Assembly: GCA_019054805.1 (NCBI GenBank)
Contig: JAHQIY010000005.1
Span: 1,037,501 to 1,101,500, forward strand
Direction: 5' to 3'
Source of the DNA: Brachionus manjavacas
Lineage: Eukaryota > Rotifera > Eurotatoria > Ploima > Brachionidae
DNA: 64,000 nucleotides
Part shown: piece by piece, positions 11,691 through 22,346 of the stretch
Numbering within the stretch: the first letter of the stretch is position 1
Layout of the letters: every line of letters starts with the position of its first letter
Program-made: the position numbers and the translations under genes
Notes under the pieces: generated by a model
Seen by the model: the letters and a program-made list of their open reading frames with translations, nothing else
The model's database searches: none
What the model was told of the DNA's origin: nothing

Positions 11691-11884
11691 TAACGGCAAG
11701 TGGCTACCACACAGGGTGTCGTCACCCAACGCGTTATGCATCATTCTGCATGAAAATCGCGACTTATAGCCAAGCCCTTACTACTACTACTACTAATACT
11801 ACTACTAACTCATATTTTTCTAATTTACCAAAAAATGGAAAATTCAAATGATCAAATCAACAATAAATTACATTTCTTTTCAAT

Positions 11885-12370
11885 GTCTTCTTAAATGACC
11901 TTCACTTCGTGGTTCAGAACATTTATAAAATGTACGCGGATGACAGCAAAATAACTGAAAACGAGGAATTACGAGAGAAAAGTTAAAAATGGACATCGAC
12001 AATTTTATCTAGTGGCGTTATACATAGAACATGGACTTAAGCTATTAGAAATATAAAATCATGAGCTTTGATCACAAAAAACCCACACTTACAATTTGTA
12101 GTTTAAGTGTGGTTTAAAAATAGCTTAATTTCAAAAAATTCAACAGAGAGCAACAAAAGTCCCAACTTCCACTAATATCATGAACTTCGCAGAAAATAAC
12201 TTCTTATTTCTTCACTAGAAATAAAAAGGAAAAGAGGAGATCGTATCAAAATGCTTAAAATTGTCAACGGCCTTGAAAAAGTAAACCTCAAAAGTTTTTA
12301 TTCAAAAATTCAATTGGTATTTGTGGTCTCCCTGCCTTAACTAATCAAATTAAGCATACCTTGATATTTG
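11885..12370 (+). pseudogene. Second, heavily deleted LINE RT fragment
   Basis: Recognisable pieces in order are a NDLH...YKMYADDSKI motif C near 11895-11955, an IQQRAT-KVP segment near 12140-12165, and KGKRGDRIKMLKIVNGLEKVNL near 12225-12290. Stops and frame changes separate them and most of the domain is deleted. It lies just downstream of the larger LINE but belongs to another copy, since its own motif C is present. Confidence 0.7.
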
Positions 12371-12429
12371 ATGCAACTTTGAATGCTGCAACATGTTGCA
12401 TTCACAGAACTAATTTTAAACTTTTAAAA

Positions 12430-13300
12430 AAAAGTTAATTAGATTTTTTACATTTTTTCTATTCTTTTTGTCATAAAGTAAATATTTACAAGAATTATTT
12501 TATAACTTGCTAATTTCGACAGTAAAATAATTATTTTCCCCGAAACATAATTAATTACAACAAAAAAATAAACGGAAAATAATTAATTTAAACATTGAGG
12601 TGTTATTTTTTCTTTTTTAAAACATGCTTGATCTGATTTCAAATGATTTTAGCTTTCAATAGAAGAGTCAAGTAAGAGCTTAATGAAATTTTCCTAGTAC
12701 AAAGTTGCATTCATTAAAATTTTAAATAATTGTAAAAAATAAAAAATAAGAATCCAAAATTGTTTCAAAAAATTTAACAACAAGATATTCAAATTAAACA
12801 ATTCAAATTCTTCCACAAGTTCTAAAAAATAAAATTAATGTAATTGAAAATTGGAATCATTTATCTTTTAATCACAAAGCAATTTTTCATTGTTGAGTAG
12901 AAATATCTAAATGGTTTTTAACTTTTTTTCGATTTTGCAATCGGTTTAAAATAAATAATTGCTGTTCCTTAAATAATCTTGTAAATTTAATGGAGAGTTA
13001 TTGAAAAGCAAAGATGATGTTTATAATGCTTAAATATCCTTTTTTTATTTAAAATATATTCAAAAATAATCAATAAAATTTTCGAATATTTTATTTTTTT
13101 TAATCTAAGAAACAAAATTTAGCCATTATTTACTAAACCAGTTCATGAAATCTTTGAATTCAAATTATATATGTTATTTTAAATAAGAAATATTTTTAAT
13201 TTCGAATAAGCAAAAAATTTAAATACGTAAAAGTACTGAAAAATCATGAAAATTTGTGAATGAAAATGAAAACTTGTCTAAAATTATGAATAAGTATAGT
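12430..13300. other. AT-rich stretch
   Basis: No gene supported. 12380-12480 resembles one arm of the TTAGTTCTGTGAATGC-type foldback elements (see 24825-25060). Confidence 0.35.
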
Positions 13301-13307
13301 TCAGCAT

Positions 13308-13720
13308 ATGAAAATAATGACGCATAGGAAAAAAATAAAATTATTACTCAAAGAAAATAGAGTTGTTCCGATTGTGACACAAGCTCGAACAAAGGAATGG
13401 TTAGATCTTTATTTGCAGGTCTATTCCAAAGATAATATCACACCTTATATCCATGCGTTTGTTTCTCATCCAAATCAATTTCAAATGTTGTACGGAAATA
13501 TCAATATCTTTAATCTGCAAGGTTTGTAATCGGCATAACTTTTAATCTTATACTTAACAATTCATGTTTTTTTTGTTGTAGGTTTGGAAAAATTGAATGA
13601 TGAAACGACGATGCAGTTTTTCAACTCGACAAACAAAAAAAAAAACCTTGGATCAGCTCCTGCTTAGAAGACTTCGAATCGACAACTTTTTATATTTCTC
13701 TTAATTAATTTGTGTTTAGA
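13308..13720 (+). pseudogene. Fragment of an unidentified transposon-type protein
   Basis: An open frame reads W-L-D-L-Y, then ITPYIHAFVSHPNQF, YGNINIFNLQG and EKLND. This pattern is familiar to me from C-terminal parts of repetitive, transposon-linked proteins in invertebrates, but I cannot name the superfamily. The frame continues across an apparent 54-base intron (GTTTGTAATC...TTGTTGTAG, 13527-13580) that joins phase-correctly to LEKLNDETT. In the following A-run at about 13635 a one-base change shifts the frame; the expected LDQLLLRRLR segment is in the next frame and ends at a TAA. No upstream part is present, so this is a truncated copy. Confidence 0.5.
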
Positions 13721-13724
13721 ATAG

Positions 13725-14440
13725 CCTATTTTAATTCTATTGGATATTATCTTAAATGTTTTTTGCATGTTTGAATAAATTATAAAAAGTCTTACGCGTC
13801 GATTTCCATACAAAAATTTTCATATGGTAAAATACTCTGTGAAATAACTATAACTTTACTGTTTGTCGCGTTTTTTTGCGTGGTTGCACCGAAAAGGTCC
13901 TTTTTAACCCTCGGCTTTATCATTTTTTTTCTATAGATTTTTCCGTATCTTTGGTTTTGTCAAATGTTTGGATGATTTGCCAAGCAATAATTGTTGTTGC
14001 TCTCTTCTGAATTGCTTGAACTGTTTCATTCATTTCAGAGGTCAAAATTAAAATACCACAGAATATATTTATAAAATATATATTCTCTGAATGATACATA
14101 ATTTTAAATTTATTTATCAAAAAAGATTATTAACAGATAAAGTTTTCAAAAAAATATAAATTTTAAATTGGTCTTTTTCGTTTCAATAATCCGCTTTTCT
14201 TTTTGTTTTACTAAGCAATAACTTAATTTGAGACCTGGAAAATGTAAAGAATCTTTAGACTCGTATATCTAACTGTTAAAATATTTGAAATAAATTAAAA
14301 GCTCAATTCAACTCGATTTCAGATTTCAATTAAATCAAAGATATTACAAAAGTTTTATAAAAAAATTTTAGTATTTTTCAGTCAATTTTATAGATTGAAA
14401 AATATCGTCAAATTTAATTTTGGAAACAAAAATAATTTTC
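13725..14440. other. Intergenic stretch
   Basis: No gene supported. 13800-13915 is slightly GC-richer and contains AAGGTCCTTTTTAACCCTCG, possibly an eroded transposon end. Confidence 0.3.
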
Positions 14441-14610
14441 AATTTTTTGGTAGCTTTCAGTTAGGAGTCTTTTTGCTTGTCTAGAAAAAAATAAAATAAT
14501 TTAAATTCGCTAAATAATTTCAAAAAAAATTTTGTCTTCCTTAAAAACTGATATTTATTAAATTAAAAAACATCTAAAGGTTAAGATAAGAAAAAATAAT
14601 CAAAATTTTC
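14425..14610 (-). pseudogene. Partial duplicate of the NEK11 last exon
   Basis: On the minus strand a T-rich tract ending in CTAG (14490) is followed by codons for QAKRLLTESYQKIENYF. These match the start of NEK11 exon 7 (QAKRLLGDSYERVYEYL). The preceding bases also resemble NEK11 intron 6. Sequence further upstream (14560-14605) resembles a part of NEK11 intron 5 at 18763-18808, so exon 6 is missing from this copy. A stop follows soon after. I read it as a broken local duplication lying about 3.2 kb beyond the real gene end. Confidence 0.6.
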
Positions 14611-14749
14611 AGTTGTGGGATTCTTATCACTATATAGAAAAAGTGCAGCTTCACAAAAATGGTCTATAGCCTTCTCCGTGATTTTAATAGCATAAAGTTT
14701 GTTATACCAAAAATCCAATTTTTGAAATTTTCAATAAGCAGCTAGCAAA

Positions 14750-16378
14750 TATGTTTCAATTAAATTCATATTCGAAACGTTTGTTTAACTCTTTGATAAG
14801 CTCTTCAACATTCACCTTGTTCATTATATTCCGATAAAGTCGCGTTTATTATTACTATTAAGCTTGGTATCAAGTCTCCAATTTGCGAATCAGATTTTTG
14901 CGATAACAGGGAGATCGAATACAACGGATTTAAAATCTTAAGATAGTTAACTAAATTGGCTCTTGTAATTGGACATTCATTCTCTTTTAACAAGTTTTTT
15001 TTCATTGGCCGAATAAAACGATCCAAGCATTAAGTAAGTTGAGGACCATCTTGTTCCATTTTCGCATCAATTTTGCTTCCTTTTATCTAAAATCATACGA
15101 AAGAACTGTTGATGATCTAACACTACCAGCATAACTAGATAATTTAACTAAATTTCTACTATGAAATTTGCATTTTTTAATACCAGTTCGAATACCTAAA
15201 TTGATTTTATGGGATGAGCTTGAGTATCTTGGTACTGTTTCTGATCCAATTTTTAAATTAAATTGAAAATTGGATCCAAATAATCATTTTCGTTGTCATC
15301 ATCAACATCTTTTTGTATTTGTTCGTCTTCTAATCGTTGATTGATTTAAATATCATCGAAAAAAGGCACTGGTTCTTCTACCACACGATCAATCTCAATG
15401 TCTACATCTTCAAAACTGCAAACCAAAGATCTTGAATTTGCTCTTTGATTTAGCTCATTTTGATCGTTTTGGTCATCCATTTCATTAGATTGATCGATCT
15501 CAAGTTCTGCATCTTCAACTTCTCTAAAAGCATTCATATTTAAATCAAGTTCTTTAATTGCATCATCAAACATCACATTTTGGTTCTGTTCAAATAGTCT
15601 TACAATTTTTATATATAAAGCTTTTTTTGCTCCGTGTTGTCAAGATTTTTTAAATCGATAAATTTGAATTTTTTTTTCTCCTGATAATGTTCTAAATTTA
15701 TAAACATACCAATTTTTTCGAAAATACCTATAGATAAAACAAAATATTAAAAGACGCGACTTAGAACTATGGGGATAAAAATTAGCAGTCACTGTGATTA
15801 TCATTTGGATTCAAGTTTTTAGGTTTAAAAAATTAAAAAAATAGAAACATAACAAAATAAACTAAAAATCAGACTTGCAGACATGTCGGAAAAAAAAGTG
15901 ATTTAAAGCCTTTTCAAAGTCAAGTCACTGTCTTAACTTGAATTTTATTTATTTTTAATAAGCCTTTTTCCGTTCTATGTAGTTATTAAGGCGCCCATTT
16001 TTATTTCAAAGTCTTTGAAATGACTTTTTTCAGAAAAAAAAAGTTCAAGTCAGGTCAAAAGAATTGACTTAATGACTTTTAAAACAACTCTGCAAAAAAT
16101 TGAAATTTTTTTGACGACTAAAAAAAAAAAATAGAGTTAATTCTTTCGACTGTTGTATCTTGCTCGGTCAATGTATTTCTACGCCTTGATGTAACAATAT
16201 CTTTTTCGTTTGCTTGTTTTTCATCATTCACTTAGTTTTCATGCGTTTGTTGGTTGTCATTTGATTAATTTGGTTTCTTCGACGTCTACTACTACGAGTT
16301 AGAACTTGGATGGAGTTGATAAGCATCGCTTACAACTTGTCTTTGGTTTCTTTTGGGTCTGGTGGATTGGTTGGACAT
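14750..16378 (-). pseudogene. hAT transposase relic
   Basis: On the minus strand, 16378-16130 encodes a basic N-terminal segment (SNQSTRPKRNQRQ) interrupted by three tandem stops. 15576-15346 is an acidic 76-codon frame. Around 15057-15030 a frame reads TRWSSTYLML, the hAT hallmark (T-R-W-N-S-x-Y-x-M-L). After a frameshift the rest continues as LKILNPLYSIS...QIGDLIPSL, typical of the hAT catalytic domain downstream of that motif. No dimerisation tail is seen. Its two halves are separated by a MITE (15870-16092). The element is clearly dead. Confidence 0.65.
15870..16092. mobile_element. hAT-type MITE (CAGACTTG family), copy 1
   Basis: Ends read CAGACTTG (left) and CAACTCTG (right, one mismatch). 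The interior carries repeated AAGTCA/TGACTT motifs as in the three other copies. Flanks CTAAAAAT and CAAAAAAT match at 7 of 8 positions, fitting an old 8-bp target duplication. It is the most diverged copy. Confidence 0.65.
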
Positions 16379-16440
16379 TTTAAATAGTTAAATTTTATTT
16401 AAATTTTTAGGGAAAATTTTTACTAATATTTATAATTAAG

Positions 16441-16797
16441 ACTTTCATTTTTTTAGCATATTTTCTTTATTTTGATTCTTTTTTTTTATCTAATTTTATT
16501 AACTTTAATTTAATTTTTATTTTTTTTCATTTTTATTTTATTTTTTTTTATTTTATCTTTTGATTTATTCTGGAGGAGCTTTAGCTCGGTACAGAAAACA
16601 AATAAATAAATAAAAAATAAATAATTATCAACTTTCATTTTTTTAGCATATTTTCTTTATTTTGATTCTTTTTTTTATCTCATTTTATTTACTTTAATTT
16701 TTTTTTATTTTTTCATTTTTATTTTATTTTTTTTTATTTTATCTTTTGACTTATTCTGGAGGAGCTTTAGCTCGGTACAGAAAACAAATAAATAAAT
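16441..16797. repeat. Tandem duplication, period 190 bp
   Basis: 16441-16630 and 16631-16797 are almost identical. Each starts ACTTTCATTTTTTTAGCAT and ends with GGAGGAGCTTTAGCTCGGTA followed by AAATA units. The GAGCTTTAGCTC hairpin plus AAATA tail looks like a retroposon 3' end, so the array may be a duplicated retroposon tail. Confidence 0.8.
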
Positions 16798-16799
16798 TG

Positions 16800-17680
16800 T
16801 CGATTTTTAAAACGATAACTAAAAAATCGCTTGTTTAATTAGACATTATCAGATCCGAAAAGTTAAAAGAATTCGAACACAAAATAATTATATAAAAATC
16901 TAACTCATTTACTAAACTTTTTGTTAATTCAATTTTTATACTTTTATTCGGTTCTTTTTTATTCACTTTTTTATCCTCTTATCTCTATGATTCAATTTTA
17001 TTTGTCCATGGGACTTTAACTTTAATTAAATAAAATAAATAAAAATAAATTTTGTTTTTTTACTTATCTTTGTGTTATATTGTATGTATTTTTTCTTCTA
17101 AAATATTAAATTTTCCATTAAAAAAAAGTTAATTAAATGTTTTTTAAAATTTTTATTTTTTTCTCCACTATTCCCATTATATCTCGCTTGCCCCATAATT
17201 TTCCGCTATCCCTAAATTGTCTCACTAAGATATCTAACTCCTCCCACTAAAACTATTTTTTACTTAATATAATACTAATCCCGATATCATCGCAAATAAC
17301 ATCTGCTAATTTCAAATTTTTTGTACTCTTAGTCTAACTAATTCGACTAAACTAAAAATTGGTCGACTAAAAATTAGTTAACTAAAAATTAGTCGACTTA
17401 TTAAAATAGATATGAATTTTAGCCAAAAATGATTAAAATTTTATTTAAAGATTAAATTGACTAAAAGTATTATCAAAGTATTTAGTTTATTATTGAATAA
17501 ATTTTTTTTAATTTCATTTTTCACTTGTATCCCAACTCAGTTATATCCCCTTCGACGTCTCGGACAAACATGCTGATATAACTGGCGTATGACTGTATAG
17601 GGAAAATAAATCAAACAAAAGAAAGACAAGAAAATTTTCAAATTTAAATAAATTTATTCTAATAAATTAAAAAACTTTTT
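16800..17680. other. Intergenic stretch downstream of NEK11
   Basis: No gene supported. 17335-17400 holds a short run of AAAATTAGTCGACT-like units. The NEK11 3' UTR must begin at 17683. Confidence 0.4.
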
Positions 17681-17683
17681 GAT

Positions 17684-20600
17684 TTAGATTGATTCTTCAA
17701 GAAACAAAAGTTGATCTACTAAAAAACACGCATTTGGATTGCTTGCCAGCTCTTTCGATCCATCAATTATTTTACTTTCGTCAAGAATTCCGCGCTTACT
17801 CCCAAAACGATTCTCTCTTAAATATTCATATACTCTCTCGTAACTATCTCCTAGTAGTCTTTTTGCTTGTCTAAAAAAATTAAAATAATTCAAATTTTTA
17901 TTAAATAAATTCAAATAAACTTTTTTAAATTTTGAATTTTAGTATATTTAGCATTTGAGCCAAATACGCTAGTTTTCGAATCGTCTCCAAATGTTTCATT
18001 ACCTCTGTCATCCAACAAAGCATTCTGCATATGATTTAACAATTCAGAATATTCATTAGACCCTGTGGATCCACCATAAGTATTTGACATCGCTAAACTA
18101 TTTCGAACAGAGGGACCTTGATTTCGTAAAGCGCCTCGGTTCAATGGCCTTTTTGATGGGCCAGCTGTGTTTGCTTTTCGATTATAACCAATTGTCTTGC
18201 TAAGTGAATTCATTGACAACTTTGGCTTTCGTTCAGGAGACTCATCAACTTCAAAATCGTTTTGATAGTATTCATTAGTTAGTTCTGGATCGTATGGAAT
18301 TCCTTGGTCATCGAATGCATTTTCTATTCTTTTTTTGAGTGGACGAATTGGACGAGAGTCATCAGTTTGTTTTGAAAAAGTTTTGTTATTTTGATTTTTA
18401 GATGAAGCAAAGTGCTGTACAGTTTGAAGTAATGTTCCTTCATCTTCTTCATCAAAAGAATCGTATATTTCGGATTTTGCAGCTACTCGAGGAGGCCTTG
18501 TTTGGCTTAAATGTGAGGGTACAATTGTGTCATAATTAATGGTCTTATTCTGGTTTAACAATGGATTGTAATGTTTAATCTTGAAAATTTAATTTTAATT
18601 TAATAATATTCTATGCTTTAATTCAATAGAGTAAAATTATTTGTAATTATTAGTTTTTATTGAATAAAATTTGAGACAAACAAAGATCATTTGTGTTATT
18701 TTGGCTTTCATTTAGAATGAAGCCAAACAAATTTTGTATTCTTTAAAAATTTAATTTTTTTACTAAAAAAACATCTAAATTTTAAGATTAGAAAAAATAA
18801 TGAAAAAAAAGTCGGTCAAGAAGCCTTTATTTCGTCTCCAGAGATTCATGAGGACATGACATTTTATTTTTTATTAAAGCAAAGATATTTTTAAATTACA
18901 GCACTGATTTGCTACTAGGAATTAACGATGAAATTACGCTGATTTACGTAAATTTACCAATTTTCATAAATCAATTAAAGTTGTACTTTTAGAATAAATA
19001 CAAAAATTAGAATAAAGTTTAATTCTTAATTTTTTTTAATTTCGAATTTAACTCTACAATTTTTTAAGTTTATTACAAAATAAATTCGAAATTATTCTAA
19101 GAATAAAATCAAGCTTTTGCGCTTACTCTTAGTTTAAAGTCAGACGTCAAGGTTTATTCTAAAAAAAATAAAAAAAATTTATAACATGGTTTCGATGGTA
19201 TTAGTTCCGTATGGAATAAACCCAAATTTTGACATTGTTCCAAGAGTAATGGTCACGAGTTTACGGTATTTGATCGCAATGAAATAAATTTTTAATCAAT
19301 TTTTTTCTCCTTTAATTTGATAATCTGAACATAAAAAAAATTTAAAAAGGAGCGGTTAAATGACCGCCTTCGGTCCTTCTAGTGTTAAATTAATATTATA
19401 AAGAGAAAAGAAGCATCAGTAAAGCTGAGCATTTAAGTATTATGCATAAAAAATTTCATCAATTTAAAAAAAATAGAAATAAGTGGTTTTTTTAGCGCTT
19501 TAATTTAAAAAATTAGTTAATTTCAAATTATTACAATTCATCATATACCATTTATACAAATGGAAAGAGGGAACTTAAACTTGTTCATTATTTGTTAACC
19601 AGTATATCATTAGAATGGCTATTTGACTCAACTATTGTACAATGCACCATCAGAAGCAAAAATATCGATAAAGATATGATGCGCAAAAGGGATAGACTAA
19701 AGATAAACTTTATTTAAATATTGATTTTCCCAAATTATTGAAATGAATTAATCAATTTATGAAATTTTTCTTAAATGCTGGTGTCAAATAAATTAAATTA
19801 AGCCCCAAAATAATTTTTCAAATTTTTAACTATTAATAAGAGATCTATTTCTTTCTGCTAGTAAATTTTTTTCTTCTGCTTGCAAATTTTTTTTTTAACT
19901 GCTAGAATAAAAAAAATTAATTAATGATTGCTAAATTTTTACACTACTAATACTCATTCGAATACAAGTCTATTTTTAAAATTTTTTTATCGTAATTTGA
20001 ATCTGAATTAGATTTTTTTACAGTGAAAATTGAACTCTAATATTTTGGATTTTTAATATTTTTTTAATTTTATTTACTCACCGAAGAATTGAAAGTTGCT
20101 TCACGTCTAATTGTTTCCCTAAACATTCTTTCTTCATAATTTTGTTGTGCTAACAAGCTAAATAATTTTTGGAAAAAATTTTTAGGAAAAAAAAACAAAA
20201 CTGACCTCATCCTTGCACCTTCTTCGTCAGCTTTTTTCAATTTGTTCAGCATCATTTTTTCTTTCGGGGTCAATTCTTTTTCTGTGAAATTTGGAGAAAC
20301 ATATGACGTTCTAGGTCTTTGAGTATTTTTTCCGTGACCAATCTGGACATCGTCATCATCTGGCTGAATAATTTCAGTAGCTGTAATTGGAGGTAGAATT
20401 TTTTGTCTTTGTGCTTGCAAATCTTTTAGAGAAACCTTGGCACTTCTTGAACAAAAATATTAAAAATTTGAATTTCACAAATAGCTCTTACAATGCTTTG
20501 GCTATTTCGTTTCGCTCATTTTTTATAACCAAAGTACTCTCCGGGTCGTCTAGCTTAGTTGCCTCTAGCCTTTTGATCATTGATTTTATATGATTAGAGA

Positions 20601-21559
20601 CAAATGGTTCTCGAAGAAGCTCGATAGCTGATGGTCGAGTAGCCGGATCTTTACGGAATATCCTACAGTAAATCGTTTACAAAAAATAAGAAAAAAGCTT
20701 GGAAAAATGAATGTTAAAATTCACTTTTTTAGAATTAAATTAAGTTCTTTCGAATAACAACTAGGAAGTTCAGGAACTTTTCCTTCCACAATTTTGTACA
20801 TAACCCCCATCAGCCCTTGTCCCTCGAATGCATGTTCATATGTACACATTTCGTAAAGCAGGCATCCAATTGACCAAATGTCTGATTTAGAATTATAGCC
20901 TTCGTGTTTGAGGACTTCTGGGCTCATGTAATACGGTGTTCCAGTAAAAGTCTGTGCCATGTCCATGGTTCCTTGTAGAATTCTGGAGATTCCGAAGTCG
21001 CCAATTTTTATCATCTCATTTTTTAGGAAAATGTTTCGTGCTTTTAAATCTCTGTGCAGAATTCGACGTGAGTGCATGTAATTTACGGCTGTGAGAAGCT
21101 GAACAGTCCAGTCAAGAATCAACTCTTCAGACAAACGTTTGCGCTCTTTTTTCAATTTTTTAAACCTAACGTCAAGATCACCACCTTCACAATATTCAGT
21201 GACTATACAAAAGTATTCGCCGTCCAAAAAACTGTCAGAATATTTGAGAATATAAGGATTGTCAAGTTTGGATAGAAGATTAGCCTCATGGACTGACTCA
21301 ATAGATTCATCAGGCTGCATGTCCCCTACACTGACTTCTTTGAGAACTTTTCTATTTTTAAATAAATATTAATTTATTTTCATTAATTATTGAGTATCAA
21401 TAAATTTTACAGTTCGCTTGTTTTGAGATCTTTGACCAAAAAAGCTGTTCCATAGTTGCCACTACCAAGCTTTTTTTCAACACGGTAACGATTGGCCAGT
21501 ACACGTTTTTCCTCATCGCTTATGCCTGCTGACTTTTTTATGTCTCTAGGCGGTGGCAT
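17684..21559 (-). CDS. NEK11: NEK11, NIMA-related kinase
   Basis: Seven exons on the minus strand join in phase: 21559-21411, 21351-20725, 20662-20492, 20445-20206, 20157-20082, 18579-17921 and 17870-17684 (702 codons plus stop). Introns use GT/AG and are 39-63 bases except intron 5 (about 1.5 kb). The kinase domain has the glycine loop LGSGNYG (31-37), likely ATP lysine K54 in KVLKEV, helix-C glutamate E72, HRDLKARN (149-156), DFG (168-170), and YMSPE plus an RPSAIELL tail. KVLKEVSVG and the domain order match NEK11. Family features follow: TPKEKMMLNKLKKADE after the kinase, an acidic middle with EYYQNDF, and a conserved C-terminal module (RLLGDSYERVYEYL...FLVDQLLFLEESI). Human NEK11 acts in the G2/M DNA-damage response through CDC25A. 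The start Met is the first in-frame one before the glycine loop. Confidence 0.92.
19340..19388 (-). mobile_element. PiggyBac-like terminus in NEK11 intron 5
   Basis: On the minus strand this reads TTAA, then CACTAGAAGGACCG, then a GGCGGTCATTT-containing palindromic part. A TTAA target followed by CACTAGAA-like ends is characteristic of piggyBac-type elements. I could not find the matching opposite end, so this is a solo or eroded terminus. It lies in the one large intron of NEK11. Confidence 0.4.
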
Positions 21560-21599
21560 ATTATTTTTATCAAGACTACAGGGTTTTTAAACAAAAAAA

Positions 21600-22200
21600 A
21601 GCATTGAACAAATTTAACTGTGAATGAGATTATGTTGAAATATTATAAAAAAATTTGAAAAAAAATTTAAGCTTAGCAACGTTAATGTGTACGAAATTGA
21701 AAAACGTTGACAACATTTGGTAAGAGCTTTTTCTCTTTGGCTTAATTTGAAATTTTCCATTATAAACCATTTTTTAGTATTTTTTTGTCAAATTACTATT
21801 TATCAAAAAAAATTATTTTATTTTTAAATATGTTTTTAAATTTAATGTTTAATTTTAGATCAGAGAAAAAAATTTATACAGTATAAAAGAAAGTGGGATA
21901 GAAAAAAGATAATAAAATAAATCATTTAATAGCAGATCTAAAGTTTGTTTTCATTGTTTGGATCGAATTTGTCGGCAATAAAACCATTTACCTCTTTCAA
22001 ATGATATTGTCCAGACATTACATTCATATCCCTTGGGCTGTCAGTTGTGGGAAACCTTGGACATCTAAATCCTGATTAAAAAAAAATTCTGGAATTGTCT
22101 GTGTCTTAAATTTAAAAGATTTGTATTTTGTTTTAAAATAACTCTTCACTGATTTGGCTATTTCTTTCAGGTCGCATTTTTCGAATTATCTCAAAATTTT
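21600..22200. other. Upstream region of NEK11
   Basis: AT-rich; no exon supported. The NEK11 promoter should lie here. Confidence 0.35.
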
Positions 22201-22346
22201 TAATCATAAAATAATAATAATAATAATAAAAAGCTGAAACAAGTTTAACTTGTATTAGTATGAGTTCAATGAACCATACTTTATCAGCTATCTTTATTTT
22301 TCGATCGTATCTAAACAGATTTTGAAACAATTAATTGACTTGGCTT

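Larger units (their letters stand above)
8340..11808 (+). mobile_element. Decayed CR1/jockey-type non-LTR retrotransposon
   Basis: A 5'-truncated LINE on the plus strand. In order it shows an AP-like endonuclease (8345-9270), a linker (9270-9500), the first half of the reverse transcriptase (9505-10225), an insertion, and the RT thumb/C-terminal region (11066-11690). A 3' UTR follows and ends in a TAC/TACT microsatellite at about 11779-11808. At least three frameshifts, three stops and one internal RT deletion show that it is dead. I see no ORF1 upstream. The clade is inferred from domain layout and the C-terminal RRAT...RRxRGDLI region. Confidence 0.88.

Noticed and set aside
22206-22240. 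AAT microsatellite as an independent repeat
   Set aside because: It is the 3' tail of the minus-strand LINE; the same tail occurs with the same flank at three other sites.
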